DNA of 64,000 nucleotides. Source: Okapia johnstoni. Lineage: Eukaryota; Chordata; Mammalia; Artiodactyla; Giraffidae. Below, piece by piece: positions 11,207-23,059 of this stretch. Every line of letters starts with the position of its first letter. Position 1 is the stretch's first letter. The notes under the pieces are model-generated. The model was not told the DNA's origin, did no database searches, and saw only the letters and a program-made list of their open reading frames with translations. The stretch spans positions 70,328,001 through 70,392,000 of the forward strand of contig CM044319.1 in the NCBI GenBank assembly GCA_024291935.2. Reading direction: 5' to 3'. A program made the translations under genes and the position numbers.

Positions 11207-13882
11207 TCTTCCAGTTTTTGTAAACTGCCTTTCCTTCAGTGCTTGGTGAGATCATTCATGACTCTGACTTAGCCTTAACTTCCTGCTCACCCTGAGCATC
11301 GACGATAGCTAAAGGTGAAAGCTTAGAGTCTTCTCTAGTCTTTTCTGAGTGTGTATCTTCCCCTGCACATGTACATGGTTTTCTAAATTTCTCAATAAAC
11401 ACATGTGTGTTTTTTGAATGCTCTCATTTCTGAAAGAAAATCTTTCCTTACAACTCTCTCCCCAATTTTTCCTCCCAGGCTTTCCACTTGTCTATCTTTT
11501 GCCTCAATTATTCATTTCCCTTATAATGTGTCTATGAATGCCTTCTGCACACCAGCTTTTCTTCCCTAAGTTTATTTTGATTTAAGCAAAACAAAAAGAA
11601 ATTCCTTGGGCTAGCTCCTCCGGTAGCTTAGAACATACAAACACAATTCTCTGAAAATAAGATCTGCTCTGTTTTTTCCAGAACCCAGGAACAAGATCCT
11701 CCACTGAGAACGTGGGCTGATTTCAAGACCACAACCAAGCGGTGAAAGTAAGTAGGGCAAGAGTGGGTAAAAATTCTGCAATGTTTTCTTACAATTGTTA
11801 AGTTGTATTTTTCTTGAGTACGGGTTTGCTTGGTTCCTGAAAATCTTTGACTTTTTCCAGAGTTCTTGCAAAGTTAATTATTGTAGTTACACTTAATTTT
11901 TAAAATAATTTTGTGGATGGATGGGCCTTTGAAGCTACATACTTTGACATTTTTACTGTCACTCTCTATGTGATTCTTTTTTTTTTTTTTTTATCATTGC
12001 TCTGATGTAGTAGGCTCTTCAGTTTTGTTTTGATTTTTCTTCTTCTGTGGGAGTATATTTTATCTCAAACTCCTTTTCTCTCTTTTGGACTGTTTTTCCA
12101 CATGTCACTAACTCCATGAAAAGGTTGTGGCAGGAGCCCAAGAAATAGTTCTGATGGGAACTGGCATTTATTTTTCCATTTTTAGGTAATCTGAAGTTTA
12201 CTATGTCCTGTCTTCCAGTTTTGCTGAAAACATAGAATTTGTATGTTTTTATTTGTTCTTATTGTTGATCTGTATAATTTTGATGGGATGCATGCAGAGA
12301 TATGGATTTATGCAGCCACTATTCTCTTGGCTACCTGGAAGTCCTTTTACTATATATTTTATTGAAAATGATTATGGAGGTGATGGCATCCTTTTTATTC
12401 AAACTGACTTATCATTGATTGTTATTATATTAACAGATATGAGTATATCTTAGGTATCAAATTTTGTATTATATTTAGTATTAAAAGTGTGAGGATACTG
12501 TGGCATGATCAGTATTCTTAGAAGTTTGTATTCTAGTGAAGAGATAAATAGTAATTTTCATATAACATGATAATTGCTCTTATCACTCTCCATATTGTAG
12601 TTAAAGGGGTAATGTATGTGTATGTCTCTTCCTCATATTCTTAAGAGATATCTTCCATGGCAAATGGGAAACTCAAGAGCTCTTGTAAATAATTTAACAG
12701 TTCAATGATGCATATCTTATGCAATTATTGGGTGACACAGTGCTGTCAGTTTTGGGTACCAATCAGAAAACATAAAGTACCATGGAAAGGATGGTTTGCA
12801 TCCATATCTCTGAATCTCCAGATTTTCATATTTTGATTAATTTGTACACATATGTTGAGTATTTGTACATGTCTACCTAAGGATTTATGATGGGTCAGTC
12901 TTCTATGGGTAAACAATAAATGATAAAAAAGATCAAATCAACACTTTTCAGGTACCTGGTACAAATCAGTGGAGAAGAACATATACACAAGTTATTTGAA
13001 ACAAAGCAACATTTATGTTAAGCGCTATAATATGAAGGTTAGGTTTTGGGATGTCATCTGGAGTTTTAGAAGTAGAGAGGCATTTTCAGAAACCTTGGGA
13101 AATGTTAATTCCTTTGCATATTAACACTTTGATTTAAAAACAGTCAACAGTCATACCAACCTCTCTATGCGAGTAGACTTTTCGTGTCCATACTAAAACA
13201 GTAAATACCAGGGATCTCTACAGGCAGGCTACCAGCACTGGACAATAAAACGGACTTCACTAGCCAAGCTTCTGAATGTTTTTGAGCTAGGAAGCTGACA
13301 GGACTTCTGACTGGGTTGCACCCTATAATTGTTGTACTTGTGAAATAATTAATTGATGTTATCTTTGCCTTTATAAAAGGGAGGCGGGTATGTAATAGAA
13401 GCCTAGAAGCTATAACTTATGTGTATGTCAACTCAAGATTTATTTCTAGATAAAAAATAGCTGGTTTGGCAGTAAGAATTTTAACTGTTGAATCTGCTTT
13501 GATTCTGGATTTAATTAGTTGTTTATTGCTTATTTAAAACAGATTGATGATGTTGATTTGAAACAGTTTGTGATCATAACAGAATTGCTTATACAGGCTT
13601 TTTCCTGGTATTTTTCTTCTGAGAGTATGTTCTGCCTGTCAGAGCACTGTGCGTTTGCCTAATTGAAATAAGCCCACCCCAATCCTAGTGCATGTGTAAG
13701 GTAATATTGCTCAATTAGTTTGCATAATTTTGTAACAGGAATAAGATTTATATTCTGAATTAGTTTTGTGATTCATAGCTCACAATATATCTGAGCATCT
13801 GAGATGGGTAGCACTCTGTTTCAGTTAAGGAACATTATATGACATGAACTTTATTTTAAGCATTTTAAATCTCATTTGAATA
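11207..13882. other. Unassigned AT-rich DNA
   Basis: No recognised gene, RNA gene or young SINE/LINE. There is a run of about 14 T at 11,977-11,990. Frames up to 86 codons look like chance frames. Confidence 0.45.
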
Positions 13883-13963
13883 AATTGGTTGGCCAAGAAG
13901 TTCGTTCGAGTTTTCCTGTAAGATGTTAAGGAAAAATCCAAATTAATTTTTGGCCAACCCAGT
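13883..13963. mobile_element. Mariner-type foldback element (MITE)
   Basis: The two ends are inverted copies: 'ttggttggccaagaagttcg' on the left, and on the right the reverse complement of 'gggttggccaaaaattaatt'. A further match runs in to the middle (gttttcctgta against taaggaaaaatcc). The element is about 80 bases with almost no interior and is flanked by TA, as expected for Tc1/mariner insertion. It cannot encode a transposase and would have been moved in trans. Ruminant genomes carry many such 'ttggccaaaaagttcg' elements. Confidence 0.85.
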
Positions 13964-13991
13964 ATAGGTTAGTGGCCAAATATAGGTTAGT
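13963..13991. repeat. Short tandem duplication, 18-bp period
   Basis: The 11 bases 'tataggttagt' occur at 13,963-13,973 and 13,981-13,991. The intervening 'ggccaaa' resembles the mariner end just upstream, so this may be a footprint of that element. Confidence 0.7.
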
Positions 13992-14754
13992 TACGTTAGT
14001 GACTGACGATGAATCATTTCCAGGTTCCCATAACTTACCTATTTTGCCATCCCACATAGTTTTGAATGCTAAAAAGTTCATTATTGACATTTAAGAATAA
14101 TATGAAATTTGGATTTCTGAATTTCTTGAAAATTCAAGGTGTTGGCAATGCTGGGGTTAAGCTCCCACATGGCAAATCTCAACTGCAATACAGAGATTTT
14201 ATTTCTGTTCACATGAACAGTATTTCCAATTTAATAGTCTTTGCTTTCTGGGTTTTTTTGTACTTACCCACTTCACTGCCTAGTCACTGTAGGCATTTGG
14301 GCTTAAATGAAAGCATTTTTTAAAGTCACATTTCAAATACTACCAAAGTTGCTAAACTTAAACCTCTCTTTTCTTTATTTAATGGAACGTGTATACAACA
14401 AATTTTCAAATATAGAACATGTTCCAACAAATATATAAGTAATAGTGATAACATGAAATATCCAGGTCAGATACAAATTTCAAATCCTTTGGATGTTTTA
14501 GCAAGACCCTAGGAGTGGCCTTATGGATTCATATCTGGAAAATACTAGAAAGCAATGAAGAAAGGAGGCCCCCCAAAAGATGCATTTAAATCTATTAACT
14601 GTTTTGAAAATTACTCTTTACCATATGAGATTCTTAATTTTATTGCATAAATATTTAGTATGGAAAGCTATCACATTCGTTTCTTTTTATCTTGAATTTA
14701 AATATATGTCATCTCCATATTACGGTACATTGTGGTTACCTCTCTATCTTACAT
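13992..14754. other. Unassigned AT-rich DNA
   Basis: No gene or repeat is recognised. The 85- and 92-codon frames here show no family features, and the second runs into the BovB fragment. Confidence 0.45.
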
Positions 14755-15208
14755 ACTGGCAATTACATGTTTTGATATCTGGTTCCTCTGCCTTATCTAA
14801 ATCCAGCTTAAACACTTGGAAGTTCTCATTTCACATACTGTTGAAGCCTAGCTTATAGAATTTTGAGCATTACTTTGCTGGTATGTTAGATGAGTGCAAT
14901 TGTGTGGTAGTTTAAACATTTTTTGGCATTGCCCTTCTTTGGGATTGGAATGAAAACTGACCTTTTCTAGTCCTATGGCCAATGCTGAGTTTTCTAAATT
15001 TGCTGGCATACTGAGTGCAGCACTTTCACAGCATCATCTTTTAGAATTTGAAATAGCTCAGCTGGAATTCCATCATCTCCACTAGCTTTGTTTGTATTGA
15101 TGTTTCCTAAAGCCCACTTGACTTTGTACTCCAAGATGTCTGGCTCTAGGTGAGTGATCACACCGTCATGGTTATTTGGGTCATTAAGATCTTTTGTGTA
15201 CAGTTCTT
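14755..15208 (-). mobile_element. BovB LINE internal fragment (RT N-terminal part)
   Basis: This is antisense BovB text: 'ctggttcctctgccttatc', 'gaattttgagcattactttg', 'ggcattgcccttctttggg', 'gctcagctggaattccatc' and 'gtctggctctaggtgagtg'. On the minus strand it corresponds to the start of the reverse-transcriptase domain, parallel to 57,400-57,800. Both element ends are missing. Many substitutions and stops make it an old copy. Confidence 0.9.
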
Positions 15209-15821
15209 AGTTTTGTAGTTAGTAAAATATTGATTACATATCTATTTAATCTTTACTTGGTAGAGATCAAGATATCACCAGTAACTTAATGTGGCCCAAT
15301 TATTCTTCATTGTCGTTGTTGTTATAAAAGAATTTAATGATATAATATCTTGATGGAATTCTGGTGAAGAAAAAGTATTGCCTATATCTTAGTTTCGCAG
15401 AGATAAAGATAGGTGGGTTTTTCTCAAAAAAATTCTTAAGTGGAGCAAGGAAAGATTTATGATTTTAAACTTTTTCACAAGAAATGTTTATATTCTTCAA
15501 AATATCTGTAGGTCAAAAGCAAGAACAGCAAGTGGAGAGAAAAACTACAAGAAACTGATCATATTTTAAAATTGTGATTCCCCATGCCTATTTTCCTTTA
15601 TTATATTTAGCAAGACCAAAAAGGTAAACTAAGACTTGTCTTTCACATCACACATCCACATCACAGATCTACATTAAACATTAGCCGTAAAATTCTTCTG
15701 TGGTTATCATGCAATTTTTCTCTCTCCTTCTGTCTCCAACTGTTTACCAAATAGGTTTTTTAGCACCTTGGAAGACTATGATTGTATTTGTTTCTATTTA
15801 CTAGACTATTATCAATAATAC
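15209..15821. other. Unassigned AT-rich DNA
   Basis: Nothing recognised. Confidence 0.45.
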
Positions 15822-16040
15822 TGGGTTTCCCTAGTGGCTCAGTGGTAAAGAATCCACCTGCCAATGCAGGAGATGTGGCTTTGATCCCTAGTCCAGGAAG
15901 ATCCCCTGGAGAACGAAACTGCAACTCATTCCAGTATTCTTCCCTGGGAAATCCCATGTTCCAAGGAACCTGGCGGGCTGTATTCCACACGGTCTCAAAA
16001 AGTCAGACATCACTTAGCAACTTAACAATAGCAACAGCAA
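15822..16040 (+). mobile_element. Bov-tA SINE (sense)
   Basis: The full order is present: the tRNA-derived head 'ggtttccctagtggctcag' with 'gtggtaaagaatccacctgc' (B-box region 'tttgatccctagtcc'), then 'aagatcccctggagaa' and 'cattccagtattctt'. The end is 'aaaagtcagacatcacttag' and an AAC-type tail. Diverged. Confidence 0.92.
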
Positions 16041-17266
16041 ATGAAAGTTTAATATACTTTAGACAGTATTTTGGATTCTTCCTGGACATTTTTTTCAACA
16101 AATACTTATTGAACACCTCTTAAATCAGATATTCTGCTTGGAGGTTGAGTTAAGTGATTATAAATCTAGATTTATTTCTAGATCACATTTAAAATCCCAC
16201 AAAAACTCCAGAATAACAGAATGAGAAATTTGAAGTAACTCAAGTTTTTTTTTTTCTTTTAAACAGTTACTGTGTTTTCACAGTTTATTTCAAACATACT
16301 GCTTAGATGGAGAAATACATGGTATCATGTAGGTTGAAAATAAGCACTGCGCCCAATACAAACTCAAACACTAATGGCTCATTACAAATATATCAGAAGT
16401 TATTCAAATTAACATCTATGTAAAATTGTGTTTATTAAAGGTGTTTATTGCTACAAAACAGCTAATCTGAAGCTCATTACTGAACTTAATTTTGTCATAA
16501 CAAGGAGGGGTGTGTTAAAAAATGATCTGCTTCAGGTGTCAATTCTAGATATAGCACTATTATATTAACCACCTATTTGATATTCATCAAATACTATTTA
16601 ATATTGTAATAGATTTTAAGGACCCTAAGGACAGAAAGGAGGCTTATGTTTACTGTATCCTTTTGGTGGTTGAGTACATAAGGAAGACCTTGTAAGTAGC
16701 TGTATTTGTTGAGCGCATGTATGAGACTGATGAAGGGCATGTTTGTTGAAAGCACTAATATTTAGTGAATCCCAGTGACATCCTAGGTGCTTCATATGTT
16801 CAGGATAAAGCAAATCACTGATTGGTTTACACACTTAGTCATAAACCGCTGATATAGATTGGTGGGTTTGGCTGTCAGCCTGTACCATATAACCATTTCT
16901 GCATATGCTTACTTGCCCTCTTTGAAGGAGGGGCAGTGACCAGGCTTCTATCAGATGATTTTATGCCTCGTTTGTCTAGAGATGGATTCAGAATCCAAGC
17001 AGAGAATATCAAATTCCCTTTCTCTAAAGAATTAATACAGTCTTAAGAAAAATGGAGACCTGAATCAGGTTTTGTTAAGCTTGTATACCTAGAATCTTGG
17101 CAAATGGAAATACAGCATGAGTGTTATGGCTTTTACAAAGCCAATAGTAAGCAATGTTTGGAGGAGCAAAACTTAGAAGCCTGTTAGAGATATCTGCAGA
17201 CAGAAATGTGAATCAGATAAATTGCAGAGTAGAAGAGAGATTGAGGGAGAGCAAGCAAGAACATCT
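16041..17266. other. Unassigned DNA left of the LTR
   Basis: No gene is recognised. A poly-T stretch lies at about 16,246-16,256. A faint phrase of an old mammalian repeat ('caacaaatacttattgaaca') is at 16,097-16,116. Confidence 0.45.
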
Positions 17267-18416
17267 CAGTTCTGCCGGGAGCCAGCTCACGAGATCCCAC
17301 CCATGACAGAGTCATGAGGAGAAGACCTGACGAGCAAAGCAACTCAGGCCTCAGGGATTCTCGAGAGGCTGCCTCAGCGCTCACCTTAAAGATGATATCT
17401 GTCTTTCTGATGTTTGCTACAATAAACCTCTTCTTATTTTCTGTAACTTAGGCAAAAGGCTTTTCCTGATTCTCTTCTAAAATAGATCAATCTGAAACAT
17501 CAAATCAACAAGGCCCCTGAACGGTAGCACCCTAAATAAAGTTACCTGGGTTATAAAGCATGCTGATCTAAATTTCTTTTGCTAACATATTGGTTGGTTT
17601 AATAAATGTACCTGTGCCTTTGGAGCTAATGTGCATAACTTCTCCCCAGTAATAAAACAGCATTGAGAGCCTCCGCACAGAAAGCCCCTATGGGCACAAA
17701 ACCCTTCGCAGGAAAAAAGGCTTGTTAGGAAATACAAAAAATATTGCTTTGTGAAATTGTTACTTAATCTATAGTTACTCACTATGTTTTTACTCTTAAC
17801 GTGTTTAGCCTATATAATGAAAGCATAATAGTTAGGGATTTATATAAATAAAAGTTTAGTTTTAATACAAATAATAAGACAATTCGTTAATTCAGCTGGT
17901 GATTTTGCTAAGAACTGACCTTTGTGCTACATTGTTTCAGCTTGCTGTACTATGACTTTATGGAACCACATTCTTTTCTGTTAAGCTCAAGGCGTAAATT
18001 ACCGAAAAAAGGTTTTACCTTGAAACTTTCTATTAATGAATTCTTTCCTGCTGTGCCTGATACAAAAGTGTCCTGGCTGATCAACCCTTATCAATAAAAG
18101 AGTCACAAGATGTTAGCAGGCCTCTGGGCCAGAAGATGATGTAAACAATTTTAAACCTTTTATAACTTAGAAACACAAACAGTGTTCTGGTTCCGATATG
18201 GATCAAAAACTGCTGATCCATCGAGCTGATTTGGCATGACTCTATACTTTACATTTGTTTCTATGTACCACTAAAAATATAAAAGCTGTCTTAAAAACAA
18301 TAAAGTCAGAAGACACTTGGAAACACCATGACTCGCTGTGTCTTCTCATTCGTATCGCCGACGCCGTCCATCCCGAGGGAACCCTGACCTGCTGGGGCTG
18401 GACTCCGGAACAGTTC
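17267..18416 (+). mobile_element. Solo LTR of a ruminant endogenous retrovirus
   Basis: The LTR body runs from TGCCGGGAGCC at 17,273 to GGAACA at 18,412, about 1.14 kb, with TG...CA ends. The hexamer CAGTTC occurs just outside the left end (17,267-17,272) and at 18,411-18,416. This allows either a 6-bp duplication (LTR ending in AA) or a 4-bp GTTC duplication (LTR ending in CA). Promoter-side signals agree with plus orientation: TATAAAAG at 18,278-18,285, AATAAA at 18,299-18,304, then a GC-rich U5-like end (about 18,350-18,410). No primer-binding site or gag/pol/env text follows, so this is a solo LTR left by recombination. It resembles bovine LTRs of the BTLTR1 kind, but the family name is from memory. 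Confidence 0.8.
18278..18304 (+). promoter_or_regulatory. LTR TATA box and polyadenylation signal
   Basis: TATAAAAG (18,278-18,285) lies 13 bases before AATAAA (18,299-18,304), inside the solo LTR. This close spacing is common in retroviral LTRs with a short R region. Activity in the present host is unknown. Confidence 0.6.
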
Positions 18417-18429
18417 CTATGATAGCTGG

Positions 18430-18662
18430 GCATACTTATGCTGTGTGTATGCTGTGCTTAGTCGCTCAGTAGTGTCTGACTCTTTGCGAACCCATGGACT
18501 GTAGCCCACGAGGCTCCTCTGTCCATGGGGATTCTCCAGGCAAGAATACTGGAGTAGGTTGCCATGACCTCCTCCAAGGGATCTTCTCAACCCAGGGATT
18601 GAACCCAGGTCTCCCACAATGCAGGTGGATTCTTTACTGCCTGAGCCACCAGGTGCATACTT
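18430..18662 (-). mobile_element. Bov-tA SINE with 8-bp TSD
   Basis: Direct repeats 'gcatactt' at 18,430-18,437 and 18,655-18,662 bracket antisense Bov-tA: 'gcttagtcgctcagtagtg', 'ggcaagaatactggagtagg', 'cagggattgaacccaggtc' and 'tttactgcctgagccaccag'. It inserted only about 15 bases past the LTR end. Confidence 0.93.
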
Positions 18663-18864
18663 GGGGTCTAGTTAAGTCTTCTGATTCCTTATAATGCATT
18701 ATGTTTTACTCAATTCATTGTGAGTGGGTTTCTAATCCTTGGTCAGATCATGTCCTTGTCTTTCCCTTGAATTGTTTTGTGTATATTTTTTTTTATCTTT
18801 TAAAGAAGAACATAAGTTTGAGGACAGTTAGATCCTGCTTTAGTCTCTCTATGAGATCTCCAGT

Positions 18865-19137
18865 ACTCTGAAGTTGATGTTGTTCAGTCTCCAAGTATTG
18901 TCTGACTTTGTGACCCCATGGACTGCAGGACACCAGGCTTCCCGTCCTTCACTATATCCCAGAGTTTGCTCAGGTTCATGTCCATTGAGTCGGTGATGCT
19001 ATCTAACTATCTCATACTCTGCTGCCTTTTTCTCCTTTTTTACCTTCAGTCTTTCTCAGAATTAGGGTCTTTTCCACTGAGTCAGCTCTTTGCATCAGGT
19101 AGACCAAGTATTAGAATATGCTTCTAACTCTGAGGTT
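18865..19137 (-). mobile_element. BovB 3' end with 11-bp TSD
   Basis: Direct repeats 'actctgaagtt' (18,865-18,875) and 'actctgaggtt' (19,127-19,137) bracket antisense BovB 3'-terminal text. This runs from 'gatgttgttcagtctccaag' through 'tgtccattgagtcggtgatg' to 'ccaagtattagaat'. It is a heavily 5'-truncated insertion of about 250 bases. Confidence 0.9.
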
Positions 19138-20084
19138 AGAAGACCCTGGAAAAAGACTTTTAGAATAAATACTAAAATACATATTTAAACTCTTTTCTTA
19201 TGACTACAATCATTTCCTCATAGTGACTGTACCATAGTTCTTATAGAGTAACTATTCTCTTTGAAACTCTGATAAAATCTATGACTACTCTTTAGAAACA
19301 TTCATACTACATACACACAGACAACTTTGCACATAATTTCAGAGGTTTTACAGACTTTAGGAAACCTAGTAATGAACCCCCGTAGCCCAGGTTGGAAGTC
19401 TCAATTTTTCAAGAATAATTATATTGATATCAGCATATCAATAATTCACTATGGGAATTTCCATTTATTGGAATCCTATAATGATTTATTTTCTGGATTA
19501 AAGAAACTCTTCTGAAACAAGAATGTTCTAAAATTTCTCCTTGTATATTTCTGAATTTTTTGTATGCAACTTATTTAATACCAATATTATAGAATTCTAA
19601 GCATGTATCAGATTTAAGTTGCTTATATTTACTTGGCTATGAGGCTACCTCACCATGTGACTAGTCCAGGGAATGTAGTTATATTAATTTTTCATATGAG
19701 AAAAATTCCACTTACAGAGGAGAGTTTTTAAATTTGATATTAAATAATTAAAATCCATCCTCACATAGACATCTCAAATTAAGATTGTTTACATGCTTTT
19801 TTAATTAGGTGCAATTAAGAAGCTCTCTCAAAGCATTTAAGCCCAGAGGGAGCTTTGGTTGTGTTGATAGAATGACTCTTAACATACAAGAAGTTGCCTT
19901 GGTATTTGGGGAGGAGTTTCTTAATCAAAGACATGATGGGTACACTTTTGTTTTTACCACATGAGAAAACAGATGCTGAGAATTTTCATTAAAGAAGGAT
20001 AGATGAAAAGTTCTGCTTAACGGTTAAGGACAGTAAGAAGGTTTCTTTGCTCTCTCATTGTCTTTCCAAACTCTTTTCTCATTA
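19138..20084. other. Unassigned AT-rich DNA
   Basis: No gene or repeat is recognised. Confidence 0.45.
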
Positions 20085-20700
20085 TAATAATCATAGTGAT
20101 ACCTAAGCCAGATCATGTCATTCCTTTGTTCAAAACACTTCAATGTCATTGGCCTTCTGAGAGTAAATCCAGAGCACCTCCCATGTTGGTCAGGCCCTGG
20201 TGCTCTGCATGGTCAGCCTCCAGACCCCGAGTCAAAATTCCATCTTTATGGCTCTTTCTTCATCTCTATCTTCTAATCCTCTTGCTCTGGTTCATTTGGC
20301 TCCAAACACATCTGCTGTCCCTACCTGGAATGTTCCCTGGATATTCACATGGCTTGTTACTTCATTTCTTTTCAATATTTGCTCACATACTCCTTTCCAC
20401 TTGGTCTCTCCCTCATTATCTTCCTTATCCTTTCCAGTCCCTTCCCTTCCTTGATTCTGCTTTCCATACCCCACTTCCCTGCTTATTTTTTTGCTCTGGC
20501 ACTGGTGACCATCTGACATACTACATATTTTATCTGGTCAGTTTATTCCATCCTTTTCTGCTAAAATATATATTCCAAGAAGGCACGGGTTTGACTGTTT
20601 GACTTTTTTTTTTTAATGTGTCTGCACAACCTATAAGATTATCCAAAGTAGGGATTCTGTAAGGATTTGTTGAGTGATTTATGGATGAATAAATGAATGA
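20085..20700 (+). mobile_element. Old L2 LINE 3' region
   Basis: The order of phrases fits mammalian L2 in sense: 'gatcatgtcattcctttgtt' and 'cttcaatgtcattggcc', then 'tacctggaatgttccctgg', a 'ctccaagaaggcacgggt'-type line and an ending 'ttgttgagtgatttatgg' with 'gaataaatgaatg'. The 168-codon frame over it (20,096-20,602) reflects pyrimidine-rich L2 text and has no protein family signature. Confidence 0.75.
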
Positions 20701-21109
20701 AAAAGGTATAATGGGATTTTCTGATTAAATTACACATTATGATTTGTTAATTTTTTTTTTTCCTAAATGATTATTGTACTTCTTGAGTACTAGATCTTCT
20801 TTGTGCCTAAAAACTGCAAGAGAAACTCACTTTTAAGCATAAACACTGGCCAATTCACTGCTTTATTTAGTTGTGGCTGAAACTCCTCGGGCTAAAGTAG
20901 AAACCTCATGAAATTTGGTAACAATAGTTGATATAAACACTGTTTATGTATAAGGAAGAAGATAATTCACCATGACCCCACTGTTCACAACTGAGTGAAT
21001 AACTTTCCTGGAGAAATCAATACATGTGAAGAAGTGATTAAGAATCTTAAGATAAAATATAGAGTTTATGAATGACCTTGGAAAAGAAGATAGGCTTACT
21101 TTTCTTTTT
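20701..21109. other. Unassigned DNA
   Basis: Nothing recognised. A run of about 11 T lies at 20,750-20,760. Confidence 0.45.
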
Positions 21110-21334
21110 TGATCTGATGGTTGTTTTGTTGCTAAGTCCTGTTAACTCTTTGGGACTCCATGGCCCATAGCCTACAAGGTTCCTCTGTCCATGCGGTTTC
21201 CCTGGCGAGAATACCAGGGGGGGGGGGTGTCATTTCCTCTTCTAGGGGATCTTCCGACTCAGGGATTGAACCCGTGTCTCCTGCATTGGCAGGCAGATTC
21301 TTTACCACTGAGTTACCTGGGAAGCTGATCTAAT
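21110..21334 (-). mobile_element. Bov-tA SINE with short TSD
   Basis: 'tgatctgat' (21,110-21,118) and 'tgatctaat' (21,326-21,334) flank antisense Bov-tA: 'ttgctaagtcctgttaactc', 'cagggattgaacccgtgtc', 'ttggcaggcagattcttta' and 'tacctgggaagc'. A run of nine or ten G near 21,218 replaces part of the usual 'actggagtgggttgcc' text. Confidence 0.9.
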
Positions 21335-21595
21335 CATTAAAAGCACAAACTGAAAGTGCATGAGCTAGAAAGTGAAAGTAACTAAAAGATTGATTTCATG
21401 TTTAACAAAATTTTCAAGAGACTTAGATAAGGAAGGGCTGCAATATGTTTTGATTTCTGGGTGCTGGTTTTTCAGTGGAGAGAGGAGAGGCTCTGCTTTG
21501 TTGTTAGGAATTTGCTGCTGTTGGAGCAGTGTAGGGCTTCCCAGCTGGTGCTAGTGATAGCTTATGGTGAACGGTGTCGGATTTGTCATCTCCAA

Positions 21596-21633
21596 AGGAG
21601 AGAATTTCTCCTCCTCGAGGAGAGAATTTCTCC
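21596..21633. repeat. 22-bp tandem pair with near-palindromic core
   Basis: 'aggagagaatttctcc' occurs at 21,596-21,611 and 21,618-21,633. The join 'ctcctcgaggag' is a perfect palindrome. A pyrimidine-rich stretch follows to about 21,670. Confidence 0.9.
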
Positions 21634-21696
21634 CCCCGGACCCCTTTCTCCTCCTCAAGGCCCCCAGACTCCTTATCAACTTACCTAAGAATTAAT

Positions 21697-21912
21697 TCTC
21701 TCACTAGTGGTAAAGAATCTGCCTGCCAATGCAGGAAACACAGGAGATGCAAAAGAAGCAAGTTCAATCCCTGGGTTGGGAAGATCCCCTGGAGGAGGAA
21801 ATGGCAATCCACTATAGTATTTTTGCCTGAAAAATTCCATGGACAGAAGAGCCTGGCAGGCTATTGTTCATGGGATCATGAAGAGTCAGACCCAACTGGG
21901 CACACACATGGA
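21697..21912 (+). mobile_element. Bov-tA SINE (sense)
   Basis: 'agtggtaaagaatctgcctg', 'ccaatgcaggaaacacagg', 'ccctgggttgggaagatccc', 'ccatggacagaagagcctgg' and 'gaagagtcagacccaactg' are in the expected order. A 14-base insertion resembling 'gagatgcaaaagaagc' expands the tRNA half. Confidence 0.92.
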
Positions 21913-23059
21913 GCAACGTAAAAAGCAAATGATGATCAAGTTTTCAGAAACAGTCCCCTTTGGTATGGATTCCCTTTGGCTGGTCTTTAACAACAGCATG
22001 CCATAAGTGATAGGAGAGCCCAAAGGCATCATAGCTCTAACTTTGAATCACAGCATGTTGTATATAAAACACATTTATCTCTTTCTTAATGTATTTGCAG
22101 GGATTCCTTGGGTTGTAGTGATTCTGTTTCTATATTCAGAAACTTAGAACATGAGGTCTGGCAGGAACATTGGAGGTTGACCGTGTGCCATGTGTGAAAC
22201 AAAAGCCACTCCTGCAGCAGGAACGGTCAGTGGGTCTGTCAGATCCCAACCATTCTGCAGTTTTGAGGAGGGACTCAACTCGAAGTAAAATGGATGTCTC
22301 AAGAGTGGCAACTTCAACTAATTTTGTTAAACAGGAAAAAAAGAAAAAGGCAGGGAATTTAATTTTACATGGGTAATCCTGGCAACCTCAGGGTAAGTCA
22401 AATGACCTTGTAGAATTTAATGTAAAATCCAGTGAGAAGAGAGATTTGCTTAGTTTAATTTGGGCTATTGTGATTTATTTAATTTCCATGTTCAGTTTTA
22501 CACTCCAGGGATTTGCAAAGCTGTATCACAGCCATAATCTGTTGGTGATTATTCATATAAATGAGTTTATAGATCCTGCAAGGACAAGCTTTATATTTGT
22601 TTTCTGTGAGCAAATATTGTAAAAATTACTGGCATATGAAAGACTCTAGATCAGTGGTTAAACTGGTGAGACATTGAATTAAATTCTCTTTTTGTTTTGT
22701 AAAATACAAATGACAGATTATTAGGTCATTTAAATAAAGTAAGTGTGCTGATTTGTCAACACATTTCACCGCTCAGAATACTTAACAATAAATACATGAT
22801 ATTCTAAATTTTAAGTGAATGTAGAAGAGAAATAGCTCTTTTCACAAATAAAAATCCACCTCACTCTTAACGTGGAATATTCAGCCTATTTGAGTCTGTT
22901 TTCCAAAGCAGTGATTGCGTTTCCTTTGAATACTTAGCTTTGAAGTTTAGCTATTCCTCCAAACTTACACCACACTGGCTGTCCTCTTGGCATTGCAGGT
23001 TATCCTTATTTATTGTTAAATAAATCAACTGATATTCATTGATATTCATTTTGGAACTT
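21913..23059. other. Unassigned DNA with a weak candidate frame
   Basis: A frame open from 22,155 to 22,376 has a basic, Ser/Thr-rich composition (RRDSTRSKMDVSR) and is preceded by acceptor-like tracts at about 22,083-22,100 and 22,122-22,139. It has no known family match and begins without ATG. The stretch just before the next element shows the phrase 'gatattcatt' twice in tandem (23,031-23,050). Confidence 0.35.

Noticed and set aside
18413..18440. Primer-binding site and internal retroviral genes after the LTR
   Set aside because: The bases after the LTR lead straight into a Bov-tA duplication, and no retroviral coding text is present, so a full provirus is not supported.
20096..20602. 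168-codon plus-strand frame
   Set aside because: It lies over old L2 text that is pyrimidine-rich, and the protein is a Leu/Pro/Ser-rich artefact with no L2 protein similarity in this frame.
22155..22376. Basic Ser/Thr-rich frame as a possible exon
   Set aside because: It starts without ATG, an in-frame TGA lies just upstream (22,152-22,154) and blocks extension to the acceptor-like sites, and no family match is known.
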